From positions 6,186-70,185 of the forward strand of contig JBDVKF010000093.1 in assembly GCA_039960995.1 (NCBI GenBank): DNA of 64,000 bases, given 5' to 3'. This DNA is from JABSSA01 sp039960995 (GTDB taxonomy: Bacteria; Pseudomonadota; Alphaproteobacteria; Rhodobacterales; Rhodobacteraceae). A program made the position numbers and the translations under genes. The notes under the pieces are model-generated. The model was not told the DNA's origin, searched no databases, and was given only the letters and a program-made list of their open reading frames with translations. Position 1 is the first letter of the stretch. Each line of letters starts with the position of its first letter. This document shows positions 9,127-17,079 of the stretch, piece after piece.

Positions 9127-9150
9127 TAACGGCCCCCGAAAGGGCCGTTA
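9127..9150 (-). terminator. Perfect 9-bp stem-loop between nadV and the 704-residue gene
   Basis: TAACGGCCC at 9127-9135 pairs perfectly with GGGCCGTTA at 9142-9150 around a six-base loop. It sits just past the stop of the phosphoribosyltransferase gene on the minus strand. No long T-run follows on that strand, so it may reduce read-through or protect mRNA ends and need not be a full terminator. Confidence 0.55.
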
Positions 9151-9174
9151 CAGGTGTTAGAGTTTCGCCCGGTT

Positions 9175-10611
9175 TCAGACGTTGGACCAAGCGCGAGCGC
9201 GGATTTGATCGAAGGTTTGCATCCTTGTGATTTCCCCGTTCAGGAACACACATTCCAATGCGTCGCCTCCTTTGGGTATATTCGCCGCCGGCCTGGCAAC
9301 GAATGCGCCGGACTCTGTGCGCATCACACCCTGTTTGCCTTTCTTGGATGTTTTGCCGCCCTTTGCAGTGATCGGGTCTTTGAACACATCGTGCCATTTA
9401 TCATCGTAGTACACAGCAGACGCCTTCATCGCGTAACCGAAACTATCCCGGTCGACCTTTTGTAACAGACCGCCGCCCATCCCGAACGCGATGTTCCCGA
9501 TGGCCAAGCCGCGTTCGATCATCACATCCATGATCTGCAGGATAGAGTCTTTGTTCACTCCATCCCCTTGGATCACGCGGACCTTTTCGGGCAACATCCG
9601 GTAACCTTGTTTCGACAGACTGTATCCGAACTTGGCCATCAAGGCTTCGATCACATCAGGGACGATTTCCAGCGGGTCGCCACTGTCGGGCCGCACGACC
9701 AACACGCCGTCACGGGCCAAAACGTCGTCTCTCAACGCACCGCCCCAGTAATCTTTGACGGCGCGCATCAAATCATAGCTGTCGCTGACGCAAGCAATAA
9801 TACCCTCAGGGTTTTGCTGCAAGAACCTGCGCATCTGGTTGAGCTCACCGTCTTCGCCCGCCGCAGTCATGGTGGAGTGTTCGCTGGCCGGAATAGAGAA
9901 CCCAGCCATTTCTGCACCATAGAAATTACGCGCATAGACCAACCCTGCAATTGTATCAGTCCCCAAAGAACTGACGAGGTGCGCCGCCCCCCCGATGCCT
10001 GCGGCCTCAAAACAGGTGGCGCCACGGGCCCCGAAATCGTGCAGTTTGAATTCTGCACCAGCGGCGTCACCGTCGGTCTGAATAAGCCGTTCACGGATAT
10101 TGCCCATCACAAAGTAAGACAGGCTGGCGACACTGCTTGGGTACCAGATGGCACGTAGCAGACGTGTTTCCAGATAGGACACCAACCAGAAGCAATTGGG
10201 ATCAGTATTTTCGATCCGCAGCTGCGGGATTGACACAGGTGCAAGGGTGCCTTCGGGCAAGGCCTTGATCTTGATTGGCAGACGCCCTTGATATGTGTCG
10301 ATTATATACTGCCAACCGTCGACAAAGATGTCGAACCCGTGCGCTTTCAGAAACGGAGTTGCCTCGTCCAGCATGGCTTGGGTCACGACTTCACCCGCCA
10401 ATTTCGCCAGCTCTATCTGCAGGCCAAAGAACATGACCTGATCAATTTGCCCCCACGCGCGGCGCGGTTCCACGTAGGAAGACACATATTGGGTGCCCTC
10501 TGGATATTGGCTGAAGTGGGAAAGTTTGTAACTGTCGGTGTCGTAGAGAATATTATCTACTGCGACGGCATTTGGGAAAAGCGCATTTGCGCCCATTGGG
10601 TCGTAAGTCAT
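9175..10611 (-). CDS. nadV: Nicotinamide phosphoribosyltransferase (NadV/NAMPT type)
   Basis: This enzyme makes NMN from nicotinamide and PRPP. The 478-residue length fits the NAMPT/NadV family and exceeds that of typical PncB. Landmarks are DTDSYKLSHFSQYP near the N-terminus, HDFGARG (about 191-197), GTDTIAG with Asp219, SEHSTM with His245, and VVRPDSGDP (about 305-313). Asp219 and Phe193 coincide with the human NAMPT residues that stack and select nicotinamide over nicotinate, and His245 with its phosphorylated catalytic His247. Nicotinamide is therefore the expected substrate. The start at 10611 has GAGGAGGAAC upstream. It follows the NMN adenylyltransferase gene by about 95 bases, so the pair completes a two-step nicotinamide-to-NAD route. 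Confidence 0.95.
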   Translation of the reverse strand: MTYDPMGANALFPNAVAVDNILYDTDSYKLSHFSQYPEGTQYVSSYVEPRRAWGQIDQVMFFGLQIELAKLAGEVVTQAMLDEATPFLKAHGFDIFVDGWQYIIDTYQGRLPIKIKALPEGTLAPVSIPQLRIENTDPNCFWLVSYLETRLLRAIWYPSSVASLSYFVMGNIRERLIQTDGDAAGAEFKLHDFGARGATCFEAAGIGGAAHLVSSLGTDTIAGLVYARNFYGAEMAGFSIPASEHSTMTAAGEDGELNQMRRFLQQNPEGIIACVSDSYDLMRAVKDYWGGALRDDVLARDGVLVVRPDSGDPLEIVPDVIEALMAKFGYSLSKQGYRMLPEKVRVIQGDGVNKDSILQIMDVMIERGLAIGNIAFGMGGGLLQKVDRDSFGYAMKASAVYYDDKWHDVFKDPITAKGGKTSKKGKQGVMRTESGAFVARPAANIPKGGDALECVFLNGEITRMQTFDQIRARAWSNV

Positions 10612-10675
10612 TGTCCTGTTCCTCCTCGGATTTGGACGGATATGAAACCTGCGGACCTCCCGCAGATTTGGGTGT

Positions 10676-10694
10676 GCAAAGATATGCTCTTTGC
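10676..10694 (-). other. Small stem-loop in the nadM-nadV gap
   Basis: GCAAAGA at 10676-10682 pairs with TCTTTGC at 10688-10694 around a five-base loop, inside the 95-base gap between the two NAD genes. It could stabilise or process the shared transcript. Function is inference. Confidence 0.3.
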
Positions 10695-10706
10695 GGGCAA
10701 TGGGCC

Positions 10707-11813
10707 TTAGCTTTGCGCCATCAAAATGGACGAATAGGCAAAGGGCACATCAGGGACGAGGGCGTGGATGATATCAAAGTGATCCTCGAAAATCGTATCT
10801 GGCGTGATCTCAGTAATGGGCACCCACCGTGCGTTGGCGGCGTCATCACCAGCTTTTAATTTCTCTAGCGTCTTTCTGTCCTGCAATTCGAACACGAAAG
10901 CTTCGGTACGGACCCAACCCCGTTCAGAGCGTTCAGGATGGTCAAACACGCGCCGTGCTCGCAGCCGTCCACGCATCGCACCTTTGGGCATATCAAGGCC
11001 AGCCTCTTCGTAGAGTTCGCGTACACAAGCTTCTTCCGCCGTCTCGTCTGGATCGATGTGACCACCAGGTAGCGCCCACAGACCTTTGCCAGGTTCCATT
11101 TTGCGTTCAACCATCAAGATATGACCGGACTGTACGACAATCGCATCAGCCGTGTTAATCGGGATCGGGTAACCGTAGACCTTTTCCGCCGCATCAATCC
11201 TGTCTTGATAGGCGCGCACGAATGCGCCTTCTTTACGGATGATATCAACGGCGTCGGGCATTCCTGCCATCCAGTTTTGCACTTGGGCGACTTGATTTTG
11301 ACCAAACCGATTTGCCAAACCTGCCACTGTGTCTTCAGTCCCAAAAAACAGGTCTTCGCGAAAATCTGTGGCACTGATCACATCGCTGTCGTGCAGTGAT
11401 GGTGGCATGGACTTTAACGCCCAAGACGGGAACCAATTCAGATACTGGGACGACTTATCCTTTTCCAAACCGACCAACAGGATATCAGTTTGGTTTGGAT
11501 CCAATTCGGCTTTTCGCATGTGTAGCGTCACTGCTGTACGCACATTGGTTGTCCACGCGCGGTCATTGTACAATGTATCCACGAGCGGCAAAGTCGCGAT
11601 AGGCTTCGTCACGTCTTGCGTCGCACCGCGAATAAATGCAGAGCGTTCGTTGTAGGTGAATGGGTTTTTCCAACTGCGGGGACGATAAGAACTGCCCACC
11701 AAAATCAACAAGCTGTCAGCCTGCGCCAAAGCGCTGTTGACAACATCCAAATGTCCGACGTGAAAGGGTTGGAAACGGCCGATAAATACAGCCAATGTGT
11801 GCGTCTTGCTCAT
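10707..11813 (-). CDS. nadM: Bifunctional NMN adenylyltransferase / Nudix hydrolase
   Basis: A 368-residue two-domain cytosolic protein. The N-terminal nucleotidyltransferase domain (about 1-185) has GRFQPFHVGH with the HxGH catalytic motif at 18-21, and ISATDFRED near 145, the family's ISxTxxR motif. It adenylates NMN to NAD. The C-terminal Nudix domain (about 220-368) carries an intact Nudix box from GGHIDPDE to REL and EEAGL at about 250-272. This fusion resembles the NadM-Nudix proteins of cyanobacteria, Francisella and some phages, where the Nudix half acts on ADP-ribose or related compounds. The start is supported by GGAGGTCG nine bases upstream. It is the first gene of the NAD salvage unit. 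Confidence 0.95.
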   Translation of the reverse strand: MSKTHTLAVFIGRFQPFHVGHLDVVNSALAQADSLLILVGSSYRPRSWKNPFTYNERSAFIRGATQDVTKPIATLPLVDTLYNDRAWTTNVRTAVTLHMRKAELDPNQTDILLVGLEKDKSSQYLNWFPSWALKSMPPSLHDSDVISATDFREDLFFGTEDTVAGLANRFGQNQVAQVQNWMAGMPDAVDIIRKEGAFVRAYQDRIDAAEKVYGYPIPINTADAIVVQSGHILMVERKMEPGKGLWALPGGHIDPDETAEEACVRELYEEAGLDMPKGAMRGRLRARRVFDHPERSERGWVRTEAFVFELQDRKTLEKLKAGDDAANARWVPITEITPDTIFEDHFDIIHALVPDVPFAYSSILMAQS

Positions 11814-12048
11814 CTCGTGCGACCTCCGCTACGACTATTTTAAGATCAGGACCTCCCTGATCTGAATTTTCAGTATCAAAAACATAACATTTGAACAAGC
11901 TCATCAGGGTCAAAGGCGATATGCATCCTTTGCATGGCGCGCCTTGGAACAAGGTTGTTGCATTGATCATGATTAGAGATGTCTGACGGGTATCACTCCG
12001 AAAATTTAGGTATCTGGGGTCCGAAAAAGACCTGTAAAGATGCTATTG

Positions 12049-12064
12049 CCGAAACCGGTTTCGG
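12049..12064. promoter_or_regulatory. Perfect 16-bp palindrome, probable LacI-family operator
   Basis: CCGAAACCGGTTTCGG is fully self-complementary with a central CCGG, the architecture of LacI/GalR-family operators. It lies 31 bases before the start of the LacI-type regulator and between the divergent nadM and sugar-uptake units. Autoregulation of the LacI gene and control of the downstream operon is the likely role. Confidence 0.75.
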
Positions 12065-12094
12065 AATTCAATGTGAGTCGCAAGGGGAGATAGA

Positions 12095-13159
12095 ATGACA
12101 CGAAATGCGTCGACTTCACCGGGAGGACCAAATCGCTCACGCGTTACGATAAGTGATGTTGCGACTGCCCTTGATCTGACCAAGTCAACTGTATCCCGCG
12201 CACTGAATAATTATGCTGATATCTCCGAAGGCACCCGTTTGAAGGTCATGCGAATGGCTGAACGGATGAACTATCAACCGCTCAGTCAAGCGCAGGCCAT
12301 AAGGACAGGGCGTACGCGGTCGCTTGGCTTTGTATTGCAGCTTGCAGATCACGACGCCCAACGTCCGTTCTTGGCAGAATTTCTTGCGGGCTTGTCAGCG
12401 GGATCGACCGCAGAAGGCTATACACTAACCGTTGCGTCGGCAGATAACGATACGCATCTGATTGAGACGTTCCGCTCGCTCTCGCGAGACCGCAAGGCGG
12501 ACGGATTTGTTCTGCCGCGTGCCATGATAAAAGACCCAAGGATCGAAGTGTTGCGCGATGCGGGGGTCCCCTTTGTCTTATATGGTCGTCAGATTGATCC
12601 CGATGGATGCTGCTGGTTCGATATCCGAGGCGAGGATGCGATGCGGGATGCAGTGCTGCACCTGGCTGGGCTAGGTCACAAACGGATTGCATTCATCAAT
12701 GGTGGTACGATCTATTCCTACGCCAAATTGCGGGGCGAGGGCTTTCGCGCTGGTATGGCCCAAGCCAATCTGCCAATTGATCCAAAGCTCATGTTGGAAA
12801 ACGCGGTGACCATGGAAAACGGCGCGCAAGCCGCCGGTGCTCTTCTTGATCTTGCACATAGACCAACGGCAATCGTCTGTGCGGTGGATCAAGTCGCCTT
12901 GGGAGTTTACCGCGCAGCAGCGGCGCGCGAACTGACCATTGGGCGCAATCTTTCTGTCATTGGGTATGATGGCATCCGCGAAGGTGCCCATGCACAACCG
13001 CCACTGACCACATTTGCTGTTGATAGCCGCAATGCAGGGGTCGAGCTTGCGACATTGTTAATCAAACGCATTCGGGGCGAAGCTCTCGATACCCTACGCA
13101 AAACCGTCCCGCCGGTTTTCGTCAATCGCGGCTCAACCGGAGCTTGCCCACAGCCATAA
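12095..13159 (+). CDS. LacI family transcriptional regulator
   Basis: A 354-residue repressor. The N-terminal LacI helix-turn-helix is at about 16-65 (VTISDVATALDLTKSTVSRALN, then a hinge MNYQPLSQAQAIRTG). It is followed by a periplasmic-binding-protein-like effector domain, with the segment TAIVCAVDQVALGVYRAA near residue 255. The ribosome site AAGGGGAG precedes the ATG. It heads the sugar ABC/GH63 operon 38 bases upstream of the binding-protein gene and so most likely represses it until the glycoside or its product binds. A perfect 16-bp palindrome upstream is the candidate operator. Confidence 0.95.
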   Translation: MTRNASTSPGGPNRSRVTISDVATALDLTKSTVSRALNNYADISEGTRLKVMRMAERMNYQPLSQAQAIRTGRTRSLGFVLQLADHDAQRPFLAEFLAGLSAGSTAEGYTLTVASADNDTHLIETFRSLSRDRKADGFVLPRAMIKDPRIEVLRDAGVPFVLYGRQIDPDGCCWFDIRGEDAMRDAVLHLAGLGHKRIAFINGGTIYSYAKLRGEGFRAGMAQANLPIDPKLMLENAVTMENGAQAAGALLDLAHRPTAIVCAVDQVALGVYRAAAARELTIGRNLSVIGYDGIREGAHAQPPLTTFAVDSRNAGVELATLLIKRIRGEALDTLRKTVPPVFVNRGSTGACPQP

Positions 13160-13197
13160 CGACCAATCAACCACAAGTCTTTCAGGGAGGATAGACG

Positions 13198-14550
13198 ATG
13201 ACTATCACAGCAAAAACAATTCTACGCTCGGGCGTGGCCATGGCGATTGCCCTGTCTGCGACAGCCCTTGCCGCAGAGGACCTGCGCTTTTGGACAACAG
13301 AAGAGCAGCCAGAGCGTTTGGCCCGCCAAGAAGCAATGGCCGCTGATTTTGCCGCTGCAACGGGTCACAACGTTGAAGTGATCCCGGTCTCTGAAAACGA
13401 CCTTGGTACACGCGCGACAGCTGCTTTTGCTGCAGGCGACTTGCCAGACGTGATTTATCACACGCTGCAATATGCGGCTCCATGGGCAGAAGCTGGAATT
13501 CTGGACACAGACGCGGCGTCTGATGTGGTCGAAGCTCTCGGTGCTGATACATTCGCACCGGGTGCGTTGAACATGGCCTCGGTTGACGGCGGCTTTGCTT
13601 CTGTACCGGTCGACGGCTGGACACAAATGTTGGTCTACCGCGCTGATCTGTTCGAAGAGAAAGGCCTAGAGCCGCCAAATTCATACGCCAACGTGTTGGC
13701 TGCGGTTGAGGCGCTGCACAACCCGCCTGAGATGTATGGCTTTGTCGCCGCGACCAAGATCGACGAAAACTTCATGAGCCAAGTGCTAGAGCACGTGTTC
13801 CTTGCGAACGGTGTGTCGCCCGTGGGCCCCGCCGGTGTTCAGGACCTTGACCAAGCCGCCACCATCGAAGTGCTTGAGTTTTACAAGGCTATCGCTGAAG
13901 CCTCGCCTCCGGGGGATCTGTTCTGGGATCAGTCGCGCACGCTGTATTTCAGCGGCAATGCAGCGATGATCATCTGGTCGCCATTTATCCTCGACGAGCT
14001 GGCGGGTCTGCGTGACAGTGCTCCGCCTACCATTAACGATGACCCAACCTCGCGCGATCTGGCTGCGGCCACGGGCATTGTGACCAACTTTTCTGGCCCG
14101 TCGAACCCTGATGGCGCGGCGTGGGGGGATGTCCGTTACTTTGGCATCACGTCGGATGCGTCGACCGATGCGGCGATGGAGTTCGTGCAGTACTCAATGT
14201 CTGACGGGTATGGCTCGACGTTGGCGATTGCGCCTGAAGGCAAGTTCCCAGTTCGCCGAGGTACAGCCGACAACGCGACCGAGTATGCTGATCTATGGGC
14301 AACGCTTGATGTTGGCGTCGATCGCAAGGCGCCGTTGGGTGACCTTTATGATGGCGCTATGATCGAAGAGATCGTGGGCGGTCTGGATGTGGCCCAACGT
14401 TGGGGTGTGGAAGACGGCCAGCTTTCTGCGGCTTCTGCCATCATCAACAGTCAGGTCATCAACCGTCTGGTCCGCGAGTTCATCGATGGAGAGCGTGACG
14501 CGGCAGCGACAGTTATTGAGCTGAATGCAGCGATTGCGGCTGTTCAGTAA
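13198..14550 (+). CDS. Sugar ABC transporter substrate-binding protein (family 1 solute-binding)
   Basis: A 450-residue periplasmic binding protein with a Sec signal peptide (basic MTITAKTILRSG, hydrophobic core, cut near ALAAED). The mature part has the MalE/UgpB-like cluster B layout: an early EEQPERLARQEAMAADFAAATGH segment, ELPDV-like GDLPDVIYHT, and a late aromatic hinge. The ribosome site AGGGAGGA is good. It is followed by a hairpin and then two permeases, a hydrolase and an ATPase in the same direction. The ligand is probably a disaccharide or glycoside that the co-encoded GH63-type enzyme splits. Confidence 0.92.
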   Translation: MTITAKTILRSGVAMAIALSATALAAEDLRFWTTEEQPERLARQEAMAADFAAATGHNVEVIPVSENDLGTRATAAFAAGDLPDVIYHTLQYAAPWAEAGILDTDAASDVVEALGADTFAPGALNMASVDGGFASVPVDGWTQMLVYRADLFEEKGLEPPNSYANVLAAVEALHNPPEMYGFVAATKIDENFMSQVLEHVFLANGVSPVGPAGVQDLDQAATIEVLEFYKAIAEASPPGDLFWDQSRTLYFSGNAAMIIWSPFILDELAGLRDSAPPTINDDPTSRDLAAATGIVTNFSGPSNPDGAAWGDVRYFGITSDASTDAAMEFVQYSMSDGYGSTLAIAPEGKFPVRRGTADNATEYADLWATLDVGVDRKAPLGDLYDGAMIEEIVGGLDVAQRWGVEDGQLSAASAIINSQVINRLVREFIDGERDAAATVIELNAAIAAVQ

Positions 14551-14560
14551 GAGCCAAAAC

Positions 14561-14584
14561 GGGCATCCCCTGCGGGGGGCGCCC
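14561..14584 (+). terminator. Intercistronic hairpin after the binding-protein gene
   Basis: GGGC pairs with GCCC and CCCC with GGGG to form an interrupted GC-rich stem at 14561-14584, in the gap between binding protein and first permease. Such hairpins commonly keep the binding-protein mRNA more abundant than that of the membrane components. No T-run follows. Confidence 0.5.
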
Positions 14585-14604
14585 AGCCGCCCACGGCTTT
14601 CCTG

Positions 14605-15864
14605 ATGAAAGACAGCACGATGGCAGATCTCGGCCCTCCGACCGGTACCGGACCACTTGGCGTACGCGAAGCGCGCTTGGCATGGGGATTGCTGTTCCCA
14701 ACGATCACTGCTGTGGCGCTGGTAGTGCTTTTGCCATTACTGGCGATCTTTTGGATCTCGTTCAAACCGGTTGAGCTGGGCGATTTGCGCGCGCCTGAAG
14801 TTGTCCTGCGTGAAGATATTCGTGGCGAGTATGATGCAGTCGGGGATGAGGCAACCATCCGTTACCGTCTTCGCAACTCTTCACAAGACGAGCCTATTGC
14901 CGGTGTCACATTCTGGGACGTCATTCCCGAAGGCCTGAATGTGCAAGACCTTGATCCGCGCTGTACAGTGGATGGCCGTACCCTGACTTGTGATCTGGAT
15001 GATTGGGAACCGGGCACACGCGAGACGCTGACCATTCCAGTGATTGTCGAACAGGCCTACTTGGATAACGGATTGCGGCCCCAAGACAGCCCCGCCGCCA
15101 CGACGGGGACATCATCCAACATCCTGACCAACAGCACCTTCACGTTGGATAACTTTAAACGCATCTTCAATGGGGATGAGTTCTTTGAGGTGCTTTGGGT
15201 CACCTTGTTCTACGCTGTCTTTGGTACCATCGGGGCATTGTTGGTGGGGCTCTTTGCGGCCTTGTTGTTGAATAAATCGTTTAAGGGCCAAGGCATCCTG
15301 CGCGGCCTTTATCTGTTCCCATATGTCGCCCCGGTTATTGCCGTCGCATTCGCATGGTTGATCCTATTTGACCCATTTTCAGGATCGGCCAATGCGCTGC
15401 TGATCCAGATGGGGGTGACGCCACAAGCCATCAATTTTTTCGGAGAACGACCCCTGGCCCTGATCATGGTCACGATCTTTGAAATCTGGCGCTATTTCCC
15501 GCTGTCGTTCCTATTCATCCTGGCTCGTATGCAAAGCATCGATAGCGATATGTACGAGGCCGCAGACATGGACGGAGCCTCGCCTTTTCAGCAGTTTTGG
15601 TACCTTAGCGTGCCGCAGCTTTTGGGCATCCTCAGCGTTTTGTTCCTGCTCCGCTTTATCTGGACCTTCAACAAATTCGACGACATTTTCCTGCTAACCG
15701 GCGGGAATGCGGGGACGCGGACGCTCACCGTAAATGTTTACGAGCAGGCCTTTGCGATTTCCAACATTGGGGCAGGGGCCGCGGTTGCGGTTGTGATCTT
15801 TGGCTGTTTGCTCACCTTCTCGATCTTCTTCCTCAAGTATATCTCGCAAGAGGAAGGGTTATGA
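14605..15864 (+). CDS. MalF-like sugar permease with a DUF11-like periplasmic domain
   Basis: A 419-residue inner-membrane permease of the binding-protein-dependent transport family. After the first membrane helix (about 27-52) comes an unusually large loop of about 130 residues. Within it, YDAVGDEATIRYRLRNSS to a C..TLTCDL..W.PG segment reads like a DUF11-type beta-sandwich. Five more helices follow from about 185, and the EAA loop is EAADMDGASPFQQFWYLSVPQ. MalF of E. coli also has a big periplasmic loop that touches the binding protein, but at a different position. An alternative start lies at 14620. The stop overlaps the next permease start by four bases. Confidence 0.92.
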   Translation: MKDSTMADLGPPTGTGPLGVREARLAWGLLFPTITAVALVVLLPLLAIFWISFKPVELGDLRAPEVVLREDIRGEYDAVGDEATIRYRLRNSSQDEPIAGVTFWDVIPEGLNVQDLDPRCTVDGRTLTCDLDDWEPGTRETLTIPVIVEQAYLDNGLRPQDSPAATTGTSSNILTNSTFTLDNFKRIFNGDEFFEVLWVTLFYAVFGTIGALLVGLFAALLLNKSFKGQGILRGLYLFPYVAPVIAVAFAWLILFDPFSGSANALLIQMGVTPQAINFFGERPLALIMVTIFEIWRYFPLSFLFILARMQSIDSDMYEAADMDGASPFQQFWYLSVPQLLGILSVLFLLRFIWTFNKFDDIFLLTGGNAGTRTLTVNVYEQAFAISNIGAGAAVAVVIFGCLLTFSIFFLKYISQEEGL

Positions 15865-17078
15865 GCATGCTGCGGTTTGGCTATGTCACGGCGCCGCTTT
15901 TGGGAGCGCTTTGGATGGCGGTTCTGGCGATCACGATCAGCGTCGCAATGTCCTTTGCGACGGGTGATCCGTTCCGCCCCTCTATTTGGCTGAGCTTGCT
16001 TTGGGGCACTGTTGCCTCGATGGGAGCCGCCGAGATGACCGAGCCGCGAAAAAAGGTTGCCCATTGGGGCGTGATGCTGGCCTTGATTGGCATCACATTG
16101 ACGCCTTACGGGCCGATCCAGCGTGGTGATACAAGCCTGATCGCGACCGTGTTTGCCGCGATTGCGCTGGGCGTGATTTTCGTCTGGTCCACGCGTAAAA
16201 TTCTTCACGACACGCCAATCGGATCTTTGACGCGCCATGAATTCGAAGGGGCGGTGATCCGCTTTTTGACGGGCTTTGGGTATATATTCTTTTCCGCCAT
16301 CGTGCTGATTCCGTTCTACGTCATGCTCATGACCAGCTTTAAGAACCAATCAGAGCTGATGCAGAACCCTCTCGACTTCTCAATCGATCTTAGCAAAGGG
16401 GCCGAACTGTTGCGCTCTTATGATGAGCTGTTTACTCAGTTCAACTTTGGCACCTATCTTTTCAACTCGTTCTTCATTTCGGTGATCACGGTCTTCATCA
16501 CCCTCGCATTTGCGATCCCGGGGGCCTACGCCGTGGCACGGTTGCGGTTCAGGGGGCGGGCGGTGTTTTCGCGTTCGATCTTGCTGATCTATATGGTGCC
16601 GATGATCGTGCTGGCTCTGCCGATCTACATTGCCTTTTCTGCCACTGGTTTGCGCAACACATTCGTTGGGATCGTGATGATCTACCCTGTCACCACCATC
16701 CCCGTCGCACTGTACATGTTGCAAGGTTATTTCCGTGGTTTGCCGTCCGAGGTGGAGGAAGCGGGCCTGATGGACGGGCTCAGCCGTCTCGCCGTGATTT
16801 GGAAAATCACGCTGCCCCTGTCGCTACCTGCGCTGGCATCGGTGTCGCTTTACGTCTTTATGATCGCTTGGAACGAATTCCTGCTGGCTTTCATGCTGCT
16901 GGATGATCCTTCGAAATTCACACTGACGCGAGGGATTGCCTCGCTCAATTCCTCAGAAATCCCACGGCAACATTTGATGGCCGGGTCGGTGATTGCGACT
17001 GTGCCGATCATGGCGCTGTTCCTGGGGCTCGAACGCTTTATGACGAAAGGGCTGACCGCCGGGTCAGTTAAGGGATGA
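15861..17078 (+). CDS. MalG-like sugar permease with an N-terminal membrane extension
   Basis: A 405-residue permease, about 125 residues longer than usual MalG-like proteins. The surplus is at the N-terminus and is hydrophobic: roughly four predicted membrane segments before the normal domain begins near FLTGFGYIFFSAIVLIPFYV. The canonical part has six helices and the EAA motif EVEEAGLMDGLSRLAVIWKITLP for ATPase docking. Its ATGA overlap with the upstream permease shows translational coupling. The extension could be a membrane anchor or partner-binding module. No known family was recognised for it. Confidence 0.92.
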   Translation: MSMLRFGYVTAPLLGALWMAVLAITISVAMSFATGDPFRPSIWLSLLWGTVASMGAAEMTEPRKKVAHWGVMLALIGITLTPYGPIQRGDTSLIATVFAAIALGVIFVWSTRKILHDTPIGSLTRHEFEGAVIRFLTGFGYIFFSAIVLIPFYVMLMTSFKNQSELMQNPLDFSIDLSKGAELLRSYDELFTQFNFGTYLFNSFFISVITVFITLAFAIPGAYAVARLRFRGRAVFSRSILLIYMVPMIVLALPIYIAFSATGLRNTFVGIVMIYPVTTIPVALYMLQGYFRGLPSEVEEAGLMDGLSRLAVIWKITLPLSLPALASVSLYVFMIAWNEFLLAFMLLDDPSKFTLTRGIASLNSSEIPRQHLMAGSVIATVPIMALFLGLERFMTKGLTAGSVKG

Positions 17079-17079
17079 T

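Noticed and set aside
9568..10158. 196-residue plus-strand ORF inside nadV
   Set aside because: It is antisense to the conserved NAMPT catalytic core and has no recognisable motif.
6923..11813. A phage-borne NAD reconstitution island as a firm call
   Set aside because: No phage structural, replication or integration genes flank the locus, so only the gene content and not a phage origin can be supported.
15738..16349. 203-residue minus-strand ORF across the two sugar permeases
   Set aside because: The composition (Arg, His, Gln rich) is typical for the reverse of membrane-protein codons, and no start signal is seen.
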